DNA of 64,000 nucleotides, taken from contig NZ_BMOO01000001.1 in NCBI RefSeq assembly GCF_014647115.1, positions 372,001 to 436,000 on the forward strand, in the 5' to 3' direction. This DNA comes from Halarchaeum rubridurum. Its GTDB lineage: Archaea > Halobacteriota > Halobacteria > Halobacteriales > Halobacteriaceae. Positions 26,048 to 35,036 of the stretch are shown one piece after another. The notes below the pieces were generated by a model, which saw only the letters and a list, made by a program, of their open reading frames with translations, made no database searches and was not told the DNA's origin. The position numbers and the translations under genes are program-made. Each line of letters starts with the position of its first letter. Position 1 is the stretch's first letter.

Positions 26048-26908
26048 ATGGACGAACGGGCCGCGCTCGGCCTCGTCGGCGACCTCGTGGACGCGGCGGG
26101 CGACGACGCGGCGGTGCTCGGGGGGACGGTCGTGACCATCGACATGCTCCACGAGACGACGGACTTCCCGGCGGGGACGACGCGCTACACGGCGGGATGG
26201 CGCGCGGTCGGGGCGTCGCTCTCGGACGTCGCGGCGATGGGCGCGGCGGCGACGGGCGCGGTCGGCGTCTACGGTGCGCCGTCGTTCGAGCCGGACGACC
26301 TCGAAGGGTTCGTGCGCGGGGCGCTCGACGTCTGCGAACACGTCGGTGCGGAGTACGTCGGCGGCGACCTGGATGGGCACGACGAGTTCACGGTGGCGAC
26401 GACGGCGCTCGGCGAGACGGACGCGCCGGTGTCGCGCGACGGGGCGAGCGCGGGCGAGGTCGTCGCGGTGACGGGCGCGCTCGGGCGGAGCGCGGCGGCG
26501 CTCGACGCCTTCGACGCGGGCGAGACCGAGCGCGCGAACGAGCTCTTTCGCTTCACGCCGCGCGTCCGGGCGGGCGTCTCGCTCCGCGAGCACGCGAGCG
26601 CGATGATGGATTCGAGCGACGGCCTCGCGCGCTCGCTCCACCAGCTCGCGGAGGCCTCGGACGTCGGCTTCGACGTCGAGGGCGCGGCCGTCCCGATTTA
26701 CGACGCGCTCCGCGGAAAGGGGCGACTCGCGCGGGCGACGACGTTCGGCGAGGACTTCGAGTTGGTGTGTACGCTCCCGGCCGACGCGGTCGCGGCCGCG
26801 AAAGCGGCGCTCGACGTCCCGTTCACCGTCGTCGGCGACGTGACCGAGTCGGGCGTGCGACTGGACGGCGAGGCGCTCGCGGACCGGGGCTACACCCACG
26901 GCGAGTGA
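26048..26908 (+). CDS. thiL: Thiamine-monophosphate kinase
   Basis: 286 aa. Phosphorylates thiamine monophosphate to the active cofactor thiamine diphosphate. It shows DDAAVLGGTVVTIDMLHETTDF (metal- and substrate-binding N-terminal part), VGASLSDVAAMGAAATGA, GGDLDGHDEFTVATTALG and the conserved MMDSSDGLARSLHQL. Length is somewhat short compared with bacterial ThiL but usual for haloarchaea. ATG 26048 is preceded by a short G-rich leader. It converges on the site-2 protease gene with a 10-bp gap. Confidence 0.92.
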   Translation: MDERAALGLVGDLVDAAGDDAAVLGGTVVTIDMLHETTDFPAGTTRYTAGWRAVGASLSDVAAMGAAATGAVGVYGAPSFEPDDLEGFVRGALDVCEHVGAEYVGGDLDGHDEFTVATTALGETDAPVSRDGASAGEVVAVTGALGRSAAALDAFDAGETERANELFRFTPRVRAGVSLREHASAMMDSSDGLARSLHQLAEASDVGFDVEGAAVPIYDALRGKGRLARATTFGEDFELVCTLPADAVAAAKAALDVPFTVVGDVTESGVRLDGEALADRGYTHGE

Positions 26909-26918
26909 GGGGCGCGCT

Positions 26919-28031
26919 TCAGCCGACGAGCCGTATCGGGACCGGCATGAAGCAGAGCAGGCCCCCGAGGAGGGTGAGCGCGGCGACGGCGAGGCGACGC
27001 GTGTCGAGGTCGTTCTCCTCTATCGGGCGGGCGGAGCCCTGGAAGGCGAGGAAGGACGTGATGAGCCCCCACATCACCCAGACGACGGCGGCGTTGGTCG
27101 CGTCGCGGGCGACGTAGACGTACGCGGCGAGACCGAAGAGGACGGTGGGGACGAGCGGGGCGACGCGCTCGTAGATGGGGCCGAAGACGGCGCGCATCAC
27201 GTGGCCGCCGTCGAGTTGGCCGGCGGGGAGGAGGTTGAGGAAGGTGACGAACATCCCGACCCAACCGCCGAAGACGACGGGGTTGACGGCGAGGCCCGCA
27301 CCGTAGGAGAGGGGCTGGTCGAGCGCCCACGCGATGAGGCGGAGGAGCGGCGGGTTGCCAAAGCCGATGGCGATTCCGCCCGTCTGGACCGTCGGGACGC
27401 TAATCGGCGGGAGGAGCAGACCGACCGCGGTCACGACGACGGTGGCGACGAGGCCGGCGAGCGGGCCGGCGACGCCGATGTCGAAGAGCGCCTCGCGGTC
27501 CGGCATGACGCCCTTCATGCGGATGACCGCGCCGAGGGTGCCGATGGGCGAGAACGGGATGGGGATGAAGTAGGGGAGGGTGGCGTCGACACCGTGGTAG
27601 CGCGTCATGACGTAGTGACCGAGTTCGTGGACGCCGAGGACGCCCATCACGGCGAGGACGAACGGGACGGCGCGGAGGACGTCGACGGAGAAGATGTCGT
27701 CGACGTAGTACCACTGTGCGCCCGCGTAGAGCGTCGTGAGGACCGTCAAGCCGGCGAGGGCGACGTTCGTCCACGGGACCCCGGCGCTCGACTCCGCGTC
27801 GTCGCGTGCGGGCGTGGCCGCGAGGACGACCTCGCCCGGACGCTCCTCGATTCGGACGTCGTAGCCGTGGTCGCGGAAGAGGGGCAGGGCGGTGCGCTGG
27901 AGGGCGCTCCGGTCGACGAGCGGCTCACCGTAGTAGACGACCGTCTCGCCTTCGCGCACGACCTCGTAGACGGAGAACACCGACGAGAGCGCGCCGGCGG
28001 TGGGCGCGTCGTCGGGCGGGTCGGCGAACAT
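26919..28031 (-). CDS. Site-2 protease family intramembrane metalloprotease (M50)
   Basis: 370 aa. Cleaves membrane proteins within the bilayer. The soluble N-terminal part (1-85) is followed by helices carrying the zinc motif HELGH (GVHELGHYVMTRYHG, about 132-146) and the third ligand region NLLPAGQLDGGHVMRAVFG (about 263-281). The substrate is unknown; possible roles are membrane stress or regulator cleavage. Same strand as the AEC carrier gene 24 bp upstream, likely co-transcribed. Confidence 0.9.
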   Translation of the reverse strand: MFADPPDDAPTAGALSSVFSVYEVVREGETVVYYGEPLVDRSALQRTALPLFRDHGYDVRIEERPGEVVLAATPARDDAESSAGVPWTNVALAGLTVLTTLYAGAQWYYVDDIFSVDVLRAVPFVLAVMGVLGVHELGHYVMTRYHGVDATLPYFIPIPFSPIGTLGAVIRMKGVMPDREALFDIGVAGPLAGLVATVVVTAVGLLLPPISVPTVQTGGIAIGFGNPPLLRLIAWALDQPLSYGAGLAVNPVVFGGWVGMFVTFLNLLPAGQLDGGHVMRAVFGPIYERVAPLVPTVLFGLAAYVYVARDATNAAVVWVMWGLITSFLAFQGSARPIEENDLDTRRLAVAALTLLGGLLCFMPVPIRLVG

Positions 28032-28055
28032 ACCGGGAGAAGGGGGTCCGACCGT

Positions 28056-29012
28056 TTAAATCCAGAGAAGCCCCCCGCGGAGTGCCCAGATCAGGGCGGC
28101 GAGGGTGGCGACGCTGCAGACGGTCGTGGTGAAGATGACGGTGCTGACGTACTCCGGGGCGGAGAACGACGTCTCGGCGTCGCCGGAGAACTCGATGGTG
28201 AGCACGAGCGGCGTGACGGCGGCGGGCATCGCGCACTCCAGGACGAAGACGCGCGCGACGTCGCTGTCGGCGAAGCCGAGACCGAGGGCGAGCGCGAGCG
28301 CGACGAGCGGCGCGACGCCGAGTTTCAGCGCCGTCGGGACGCCCGCGCGGGTGAGCGACGGCCCGGAGCGCGTGTTCGCGAGCTGGATGCCGAGCATGAG
28401 GAGCATGACCGGGATGGCGGCGTCGCCGACGAGCTGAATCGTCTCCATCAGCGCGGTGTCGGTCGGCGGGACGGCGTCGAAGTACCGCGCGAGTCCGGCC
28501 GCGAGGAGCCCGTAGAGGAGGGGAAGCCGGAAGACCTCCGTGGCGGCGTCGCGGAGGTCGGTCTCGCCGCCGCGGGCCGCGAGGAAGACCCCGAGCGTGT
28601 ACTGGAGGACGTCCTGGGCGACGATGTAGAGGACGGCGACGCTCTGCCCGATGGGGCCGAACGCGAAGCGCGCGAGCGGGATGCCGTAGTTGCCGGCGTT
28701 CGGGAACGTCGAACTGAGGACGAACGCGCCGCGGTGGGGTTCCTCGAGGCCGAGGGCGCGCGCGGCGACCGATGCGACGACGGTCATGACGGCGACGTAG
28801 CCGAGGACGCCGGCCCCTATCTTGGCGACCGCGCCGCTGCCGAGCGACGTCGTGGCGAGGCTGTAGAAGACGAGGCAGGGCGTGAGAACGTAGACGGAGA
28901 CCGTCCCGAGCGCGTCGACGCGGACGTCGCGGACCCGTCCGAGGACGAACCCGACGCCGGCGACGAGGAGGACCGGGAGGATCGCGGACGTCAGCGCGGA
29001 GACGAACGACAC
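28056..29012 (-). CDS. AEC-family permease (auxin efflux carrier type)
   Basis: 318 aa with ten predicted helices. Family features are SVYVLTPCLVFYSLATTSL in helix 2 and SSTFPNAGNYGIPLARFAFG, in which the Asn-x-x-Asn-x-Gly-x-Pro element typical of AEC proteins is recognisable. The C-terminal half repeats the fold (MLLMLGIQLANT). The transported compound is unknown. The site-2 protease gene follows downstream. Confidence 0.88.
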   Translation of the reverse strand: MSFVSALTSAILPVLLVAGVGFVLGRVRDVRVDALGTVSVYVLTPCLVFYSLATTSLGSGAVAKIGAGVLGYVAVMTVVASVAARALGLEEPHRGAFVLSSTFPNAGNYGIPLARFAFGPIGQSVAVLYIVAQDVLQYTLGVFLAARGGETDLRDAATEVFRLPLLYGLLAAGLARYFDAVPPTDTALMETIQLVGDAAIPVMLLMLGIQLANTRSGPSLTRAGVPTALKLGVAPLVALALALGLGFADSDVARVFVLECAMPAAVTPLVLTIEFSGDAETSFSAPEYVSTVIFTTTVCSVATLAALIWALRGGLLWI

Positions 29013-29125
29013 GACTGGACGTGTGGCGAACGCGAAGAAAGGGGCTTCGAATCGACGGCCACGCGGCCGTCGTGGAGGGCTGTCGGGCGGTCGGCGGTGC
29101 TCGTACTCGTGCTACGGAGTCAGTC

Positions 29126-29380
29126 CTACGCGCGCTGGACGCGCCACGTGGTCGCGGAGGTGTACGACCACTTCTCGATGTCGAGGTCGAGGTCGTCGGT
29201 CGAGTCGCTCAGCTTCGCCATCAGGGCGCCGATCTCCTTCGTCGAGAGCTCGACGTCGTCGGCGATGAACTTGCTCTTGAAGTAGAGCTCGCCGTCGGCC
29301 GCCTTCTCGCGCAGGTACGAGAGCAGCCGGGTTTCCTTGTCGTCGTCCGACGCGGTCGGGGACTGCGCGGTTGCGCTCAT
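29126..29380 (-). CDS. DUF7123-like haloarchaeal protein, possible winged helix
   Basis: 84 aa. Starts MSATAQSPTASDDDKETR and contains LLSYLREKAADGELYFKSKF, IADDVELSTKEIGALMAKLS and the ending IEKWSYTSATTWRVQRA. The order helix, helix, recognition-like helix and beta hairpin suggests a small winged-helix fold; DNA binding is not shown. ATG 29380 gives the family-like start; the frame is open to 29476 without matching sequence. Confidence 0.75.
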   Translation of the reverse strand: MSATAQSPTASDDDKETRLLSYLREKAADGELYFKSKFIADDVELSTKEIGALMAKLSDSTDDLDLDIEKWSYTSATTWRVQRA

Positions 29381-29655
29381 GGCTATCCCACGCTTGTCCC
29401 CGGACGACGGTATAAGGGGGGGAACGTTAGTGTGGTTTCGCGCTCTTTCCGGAGTCAAAATCGTCACCGATGCCATTTCACCGACCGTTTACTGAGCGTC
29501 GAAAGCGCTTTAGACGTTTTACGAATGGCCGAGAGAGTTTGTATTGTGTCACTCATATCAGAAAATATATTTGCCCCTCACCGGCCGATATCGGGGACAG
29601 ATGCGGAGTCGCGCCCCCCATTTGGGACCGGTGCGGGCGGCGCGGGCGGCGCGCG
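29381..29655. other. AT-rich spacer, no gene seen
   Basis: 275 bp between the DUF7123-like start and the moaE stop. It includes an unusually AT-rich stretch (about 29505-29575, with AAAATATATTTG near 29562) for this genome. An ATG at 29525 opens a frame of unlikely composition that runs into the moaE antisense. I see no RNA gene. The promoter of the DUF7123-like gene is expected in the part next to 29380. Confidence 0.5.
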
Positions 29656-30447
29656 TCAGGCGTCACGCTCGTGTCGCCAGAACTCGTCGTCGACCGTGAC
29701 CTCCTTCTTGAAGATGGGGACCTCGTCCTTGAGCCGGTCGATACCGTCCTCGACGGCGCGGAAGGCCTCGCGGCGGTGGCCGGCGAGCACGACGACGAAG
29801 ACGATGTCCTCGCCGGCCTCGATGCGGCCCGTCCGGTGGTGGAGCAGGACGTCGTGGACGCCGTCACGGGCCTCGAGGGTCGCACGAATGTCGTCGAGGC
29901 GCTCGGCCGCGACGTCCGCGTAGGTCTCGAACGTCAGAGCTTCGGTCGGGGCGTCGTCGGCGTTCTCCTGCGCGCGGACGCGCCCGGTGAACGTCGCAAT
30001 CGCGCCCGCGAAGCGCTCGTCCGCGCTCCGCTTCGCGGCCGCGACGAGCGACCCCAGCGACTCGTGGGGTTCCGTCTCGCGGATGGCGGCCAGCACCACG
30101 TCGGGGTCGAGGTCGGCGGCGTCGGCGACGTGGGCGAGCGGATCGTCGACGGCGACGTCGCCGACGGCGAGGCGCGGGAGTGCGGCGTCGTCGAAGCCCA
30201 CCGTGAGCGCGAAGTCGTGGTCGCGCGCGAGGTCGTCGAGGGTCCCCGGGAGCGACGCGCGCGAGTCGGTCGTGACGCGACGGCGGTCCCCGCCGAGACG
30301 GACGGTCGTGCGGTCGTCGGCGTCGGCGAGGGACGGGTCGCGCCGGACGACGGCGACGGCACCCTCGTCCGCGAACCGTTCGCGGAGCGCGTCGACGACG
30401 GCCGACGGGTCGTCCCCGGGCGGTGTCGCGACGTCGAGAACGTACAT
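29656..30447 (-). CDS. moaE: Molybdopterin synthase catalytic subunit MoaE with degenerate MobB-like N-terminal domain
   Basis: 263 aa, about 110 residues longer than plain MoaE. The C-terminal domain (about 135-263) inserts sulfur into precursor Z: GAIATFTGRVRAQENADDA, VLLHHRTGRIEAGEDIVFVV and the active-site lysine region KDEVPIFKKEV. The N-terminal part retains MobB-like blocks (HDFALTVGFDDAALPRLAVG) but no P-loop GxxGxGK at its start, so nucleotide binding looks lost. A MobB-MoaE fusion is the known form in haloarchaea as I recall. It is divergent from pyrH. Confidence 0.9.
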   Translation of the reverse strand: MYVLDVATPPGDDPSAVVDALRERFADEGAVAVVRRDPSLADADDRTTVRLGGDRRRVTTDSRASLPGTLDDLARDHDFALTVGFDDAALPRLAVGDVAVDDPLAHVADAADLDPDVVLAAIRETEPHESLGSLVAAAKRSADERFAGAIATFTGRVRAQENADDAPTEALTFETYADVAAERLDDIRATLEARDGVHDVLLHHRTGRIEAGEDIVFVVVLAGHRREAFRAVEDGIDRLKDEVPIFKKEVTVDDEFWRHERDA

Positions 30448-30546
30448 ACGATACGGGAGGGTGGCGGGCGGTTTGTCCGTTTCGACGCCCCGAGCTATCG
30501 CCGCTTGACAACCCTTAAGGCCGCGACAGGGTTATTCCGCGGTAGT

Positions 30547-31275
30547 ATGAGAGTCGTCGTTTCCGTCGGCGGGAGCGTGCTCGCGCCCGACTTGGCGCAC
30601 GAACGGGTCGAGCAGTACGCCGACGTCATCGACCAGTTGGTCGATGCGGGGTGTTCGGTCGGCGTCGTCGTCGGCGGCGGCGGTGTCGCGCGCGACTACA
30701 TCGAGACCGCCCGGGACCTCGGGGCGAACGAGATCGAACTCGACGACATCGGCATCTCGGTGACGCGCCTGAACGCGCAGCTCCTCATCGCCGCGCTCGG
30801 CGACGACGCCGCGCCCAGCCCGGCCGAGAGCTACGAGGAGGCCGGCGAGGCGATGCGTCGTGGCGACGTCGCCATCATGGGCGGCGTCACCGCCGGTCAG
30901 ACCACCGACGCCGTGAGCGCCGCGCTCGCCGAGTACACGAACGCCGACCTGCTCGTCTACGCGACGAGCGTCCCCGGCGTGTTCAGCGCCGACCCGAAGA
31001 CCGACGACACAGCGGAGCGATACGACCGCATCACGCCCGGCGAGCTCGTCGACGCCATCGCCGGCATCGAGATGAGCGCGGGGAGTTCCGCGCCCGTCGA
31101 CCTGCTCGCCGCGAAGCTCATCGAGCGCTCGCGCGTCCGCGGCATCGTCCTCGACGGCACCGAGCCGACGGCCGTCCTCGACGCCGTCCTCCGCGGCGAA
31201 CACGACGGCACCGACATCGTCCCGGACGGGCGCGCGGAGCGCGTCGACTACTGGGTCGAGGACGAGGGCGAATGA
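30547..31275 (+). CDS. pyrH: Uridylate (UMP) kinase
   Basis: 242 aa. Phosphorylates UMP to UDP in pyrimidine nucleotide synthesis. Amino-acid-kinase fold with MRVVVSVGGSVLAPDL at the start, VGVVVGGGGVARDYIETA, IMGGVTAGQTTDAVSA and YATSVPGVFSADPKTDD. ATG 30547 lies about 28 bp after a TTAAGG box (30514-30520), consistent with leaderless transcription. The stop overlaps the lysS ATG (ATGA), so the two are coupled. Confidence 0.94.
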   Translation: MRVVVSVGGSVLAPDLAHERVEQYADVIDQLVDAGCSVGVVVGGGGVARDYIETARDLGANEIELDDIGISVTRLNAQLLIAALGDDAAPSPAESYEEAGEAMRRGDVAIMGGVTAGQTTDAVSAALAEYTNADLLVYATSVPGVFSADPKTDDTAERYDRITPGELVDAIAGIEMSAGSSAPVDLLAAKLIERSRVRGIVLDGTEPTAVLDAVLRGEHDGTDIVPDGRAERVDYWVEDEGE

Positions 31276-32924
31276 GCGACGACGAGTACGACCCGCACGC
31301 GACGCTCACCGGCGAGCGCGTCTTCTGGGCCGACGAGGCCGCCGACGCCGTCGAGGCGCGCGGCGGCGACGACCCCCTCGTCGTCAAGGGCGGCATCTCG
31401 CCCTCCGGCGTCCCCCACCTCGGGAACATGAACGAGGTGATGCGCGGACACTACGTCGCCGCGGTGCTCCGCGAGCGCGGCCACGAGGTCCGCCAGCTCT
31501 TCACGGCCGACGACCGCGACCCGCTCCGCGGACTCCCGCGGAAGCTCGCGGACCTCGACGGCGAGATCGTCGACCTCGGCGACGTGAACGCGGGCGCGCT
31601 CGGGCGAAACCTCGGACACCCCTACACCGACATACCGGACCCCTTCGGCTGCTGTGACTCCTACGGTGCGCACTTCTCGAACCTCATCGAGCGCTCCGCC
31701 GAGCTCCTCGGCGTCGACGTCGAGACCGTCTCCAACACCGCGCTCTACGAGGACGGCGAGCTGGCCGACGTCACCCGCTTCCTCCTCTCGAACGCCGAGG
31801 AAGCCCGCGACGTCCTCGGGAAGTACCAGGACAAAGTCGATTCGTCCTACGTCCCGTTCAACCCGATCTGCGAGCACTGCGGGAAGGTGACGGAGACGGT
31901 GACCGGGATCGACGCCGAGGCCGGCACGGTCGACTACGAGTGCACCGACATGGACGCGGGCGACCAGACCATCGAGGGCTGCGGGCACCGCGGAACGGCG
32001 ACGCTCCGGGAGGGCAAGCTCCCGTGGCGCTTCGAGTGGCCGGCGCAGTGGCAGGTCCTGGGCGTGGACTTCGAGCCGTTCGGGAAGGACCACGCGGAGG
32101 GGTCGTGGCCCTCGGGCTCCGACATCGCCGCGACCCTCCTCGGAATCGAGCCGCCGACCCCGATGGTCTACGAGTGGTTCACGCTCGACGGCGAGCCCTT
32201 CAGCTCCTCCGCGGGGAACGTCGTCCTCGTCTCCGACGTCCTCGACCTCGTCGAGCGCGACGTCCTGCGGTACTTCTTCGCCAAGGACCCGAAGCGCGCG
32301 CGGGACTTCTCCACCGAGCGCATCGACCTGCTCGTCGACGAGTTCGACCGCTTCGAGCGTCTCTACTACGGCGAGGTCGAGGACGCGAGCGAGCGCGAGC
32401 GCGAGCGCGCCGAGCGCATCTACCCGTTCGTCGTCGATGAAGTGAGCGAGGAGCGGCCGGTCCGCCTCCCGTACACGTTCGCGGCCGTCCTCGGGATGAC
32501 CGAGGACCCGGAGCTCCGCGAGGAGATCGCGCGCCGCGAGGGACACATCCCGGAGGACGCGAGCGAGGAAGCCGTCGAGGCCGCGCTGGCGCGCGTCGAG
32601 CGCGCCCGGACGTGGGCCGAGCGCACCGACAACCAGTACAACTACCGGATCGCGCGCCGCGAACTCCCGGACGTCGACGTCGACGCCGAGACCGCCGCGG
32701 CGCTCGACGAGCTCGCGGCCTTCATCGAGCGCGAGGACCCGGACGGCGAGACCCTCCAGGGCGAGGTCTACGAGACCGCGAAACGCCACGACATCGATAT
32801 CGGCGACTTCTTCGCCGTCGGCTATCGGCTCTTCTTCGACGAGGAGCAGGGGCCGAAGCTCGGGCAGTTCCTCGCGGACCTCGACGAGACGTTCGTCGTG
32901 AAACGCCTGCGCCGCGAGGGGTAG
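31272..32924 (+). CDS. lysS: Lysyl-tRNA synthetase, class I
   Basis: 550 aa. Charges tRNA-Lys; class I LysRS is the archaeal form. HIGH-like motif: SGVPHLGNMNEVMRG (about 47-61). The KMSKS-equivalent reads EPFSSSAGNVV, with no lysine in the loop. The C-rich insertion CEHCGKVTETVTG ... CTDMDAG ... GCGHRG is the zinc-binding knuckle expected in the family. The C-terminal helical domain binds the anticodon. ATG 31272 overlaps the pyrH stop. Confidence 0.95.
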   Translation: MSDDEYDPHATLTGERVFWADEAADAVEARGGDDPLVVKGGISPSGVPHLGNMNEVMRGHYVAAVLRERGHEVRQLFTADDRDPLRGLPRKLADLDGEIVDLGDVNAGALGRNLGHPYTDIPDPFGCCDSYGAHFSNLIERSAELLGVDVETVSNTALYEDGELADVTRFLLSNAEEARDVLGKYQDKVDSSYVPFNPICEHCGKVTETVTGIDAEAGTVDYECTDMDAGDQTIEGCGHRGTATLREGKLPWRFEWPAQWQVLGVDFEPFGKDHAEGSWPSGSDIAATLLGIEPPTPMVYEWFTLDGEPFSSSAGNVVLVSDVLDLVERDVLRYFFAKDPKRARDFSTERIDLLVDEFDRFERLYYGEVEDASERERERAERIYPFVVDEVSEERPVRLPYTFAAVLGMTEDPELREEIARREGHIPEDASEEAVEAALARVERARTWAERTDNQYNYRIARRELPDVDVDAETAAALDELAAFIEREDPDGETLQGEVYETAKRHDIDIGDFFAVGYRLFFDEEQGPKLGQFLADLDETFVVKRLRREG

Positions 32925-33326
32925 GGCACGGCGCGCTCTCGGCGGACGAAATGGGCGAGCAGACGACGCTCGGGTTTCTCGCGGTTTCACCGCTCGCTCG
33001 TTCGGCGACTCCCGATGGTCGTCGCCACACGGGACGGCGCGTCGCCGTTTCTCCGGGCGTCCCGCGGCGGCTTTCAGCGCACGGGACAGCGTGGCGCCGG
33101 CTTCGGGTTTGAACGTTCGGGAGCGGGAAGACGAACCACGGGGCTCGCGTCCGTGGCCCGAGCGGCTCCTCAGAGCCCGGTAGGGTCACAGGTCACTCGC
33201 GGCTTCGCCGCGAGGCCGACGACTGAGGGGAGCGAAGCGGACTGAAGGAGGAGTGCGTTCGGCCGAGCTTGTACCGTGCGCCGGCGAAGCCGGCGCTCGG
33301 CAAACGGTCGAGTATAAAGGCCGCTT
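32925..33326. repeat. Intergenic region with hairpin element between lysS and ilvE
   Basis: 402 bp between convergent genes; no credible gene. The right half (33171-33310) is related to 41006-41140: both begin CAGAGCCCG, then have CACTCGCGGC-triloop-GCCGCGAG, and later TTCGGCCGAGCTT / TTTGGCCGAGCTTTT. Perfect hairpins are 33196-33214 (8-bp stem, TTC loop) and 33278-33296 (8-bp stem, GAA loop). The end GCAAACGGTCG also occurs at 24350. The left half (32925-33170) shows nothing assignable. Confidence 0.65.
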
Positions 33327-34271
33327 CTAGACGTATGTGAACCAGTCGTCGTGTTCGTCGGTGCGTCGGTCGACGAGGTCGAAGAAGGCGGACTGGAGTT
33401 CCTCGGTGACCGGACCCCGACTGCCGTCGCCGATGACGACGTTGTCAACCTTGCGGATGGGCGTGACCTCGGCGGCGCTCCCGGTGAAGAAGAGCTCGTC
33501 GGCGGTGTTGAGCTCGCCGCGGGAGATGGCGGTCTCGTGGACGGGGATATCGCGCTCCTCGGCGAGCGTGATGACGGTGTCGCGGGTGATACCGTCGAGG
33601 ATGCTCTCGGAGAGCGAGGGGGTGTAGAGCTCGCCGTCCCGAACCATGAAGATGTTCTCGCCGGGGCCCTCGGCGACGTTGCCCTCCTTGTTGAGGACGA
33701 TGGCCTCCTCGTAGCCGTTGCGCCGGGCTTCCTCGCCGGCGAGGAGGCTGTTGACGTAGAGGCCGTTCGTCTTGGCGTTCGTCGGGATTTGGCTGGAGGC
33801 GTGCTTGCGCCACGAGGAGATCATGACGTCGATGCCGTTCTGGAGGGCTTCCTCGCCGAGGTACGCGCCCCACGGCCAGGCGGCGATGGCGACGTCGGTC
33901 GGGCAGTCGCCGGGGGAGACGCCGAGCTGGTGGTAGCCGTAGTAGGCGACGGGGCGGATGTAGCAGGATTCGAGGTCGTTGCGGCGGATGACCTCGAGGG
34001 TGGCCTCGGTGAGTTCGTCCTTGGAGAAGGGAATCTCCATGTCGTAGGGTTTCGCGGAGTCGAAGAGCCGCTCGACGTGCGCGTCCCAGCGGAAGAGCGC
34101 GGGGCCGTTCTCGGTGTCGTAACACCGCGCGCCCTCGAAGACGCCGGTGCCGTAGTGGAGGCCGTGCGTGAGGACGTGCGTCGTCGCGTCCTCCCAGTCG
34201 GTGAACTCGCCGTTCATCCAGATGGTGTCGAGGGAGTCGCGTTCGGCACGCATCTCGTCGAAGCCGGGCAT
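33327..34271 (-). CDS. ilvE: Branched-chain-amino-acid aminotransferase
   Basis: 314 aa, PLP-dependent, class IV. Transfers amino groups to and from Leu, Ile and Val. MNGEFTDWEDATTHVLTHGL, GTGVFEGARCYDT and the segment NAKTNGLYVNSLLAGEEARR (catalytic Lys in NAKTNG) match the family; FMVRDGELYTPSLSESILDG and TGSAAEVTPI are the cofactor-phosphate and substrate blocks. Threonine deaminase, another isoleucine-pathway enzyme, is at 50 kb. It is monocistronic by spacing. Confidence 0.94.
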   Translation of the reverse strand: MPGFDEMRAERDSLDTIWMNGEFTDWEDATTHVLTHGLHYGTGVFEGARCYDTENGPALFRWDAHVERLFDSAKPYDMEIPFSKDELTEATLEVIRRNDLESCYIRPVAYYGYHQLGVSPGDCPTDVAIAAWPWGAYLGEEALQNGIDVMISSWRKHASSQIPTNAKTNGLYVNSLLAGEEARRNGYEEAIVLNKEGNVAEGPGENIFMVRDGELYTPSLSESILDGITRDTVITLAEERDIPVHETAISRGELNTADELFFTGSAAEVTPIRKVDNVVIGDGSRGPVTEELQSAFFDLVDRRTDEHDDWFTYV

Positions 34272-34310
34272 GGCGAAACGATGTTCGGCCGACGTAATGA
34301 ACGTTCCTCG

Positions 34311-35036
34311 TTAGCGACGGAGCGCGTCGAGGACGTCGCGGCCCTCGACGTAGACGAATCCGTGCTCCTCGGCGTAGCGGCGGGCGTCCGCGGGGGTGCG
34401 CGCGCCGCCGGTCTCGGCGTCGAGCATCTCGCAGACGACGACGGCGGGCGGGCGTCCCGCGGCGTCGGCGAGCGCGAGGCCGAGTTCGGTGTGGCCCTCG
34501 CGGTCGGCGAGGCCGTCGGGCGCGCCGCGGAGGAGGTGGACGTGACCGGGCGCGCGGAACGTCGCCGCGAACTCCGTGCCGGCGGGGTCGGCGGCGGCGT
34601 CGGCGAGCGCCGTGATGGTGAGCGAGCGGTCGTCGTCCGTGATGCCCGTGTAGGTGTCGCGGTGGTTGACGGTGAGGCTGAACGACGCGCGTTCGTCGTA
34701 GCCGAGGTCGTCGTCCGTGACCGCGGGGTGATCGAGCGCGTCCGCGAGGAAGGGCAACTCGAAGGCCTCGCAGACGTCGTGGGAGAGGGCGGTGCAGATG
34801 AGGCCGCCGGCGTCGGTCCGCATGCGCGCGACGGCGGCGGGCGTGACGTCCGCGGCGTGGTAGATCAGGTCGACTTCGCCCTCGCGGTCGGCGGCGTCGT
34901 GAACGAGCACGGGGTCGCCGCGCTCGATGGCGGCGACGGCGGCCGCGACGTCACCGGTCGGGGCGTCCGCGCTCGCGTCCGTCGCGCCGGCCTCGGTTCC
35001 GGCGTCGGGGTCGCTCACGCCGTCACTGTGCGACAC
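34311..35036 (-). CDS. ribB: 3,4-dihydroxy-2-butanone-4-phosphate synthase
   Basis: 241 aa. Makes the four-carbon unit of riboflavin from ribulose 5-phosphate. [20 protein letters not shown] has the acidic metal-binding residues; [20 protein letters not shown] and [19 protein letters not shown] are family blocks; [20 protein letters not shown] and [17 protein letters not shown] complete the site. The first 30 residues are an acidic Ala/Asp extension. Its start lies inside the end of the riboflavin kinase/regulator gene (14-bp overlap). Confidence 0.94.
   Translation of the reverse strand: MSHSDGVSDPDAGTEAGATDASADAPTGDVAAAVAAIERGDPVLVHDAADREGEVDLIYHAADVTPAAVARMRTDAGGLICTALSHDVCEAFELPFLADALDHPAVTDDDLGYDERASFSLTVNHRDTYTGITDDDRSLTITALADAAADPAGTEFAATFRAPGHVHLLRGAPDGLADREGHTELGLALADAAGRPPAVVVCEMLDAETGGARTPADARRYAEEHGFVYVEGRDVLDALRR

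Noticed and set aside
32925-33170. Possible small gene starting MGEQTTLGFLAVSP
   Set aside because: Frame becomes Arg-rich and featureless and runs into the hairpin element; no TATA box or homologue recognised.
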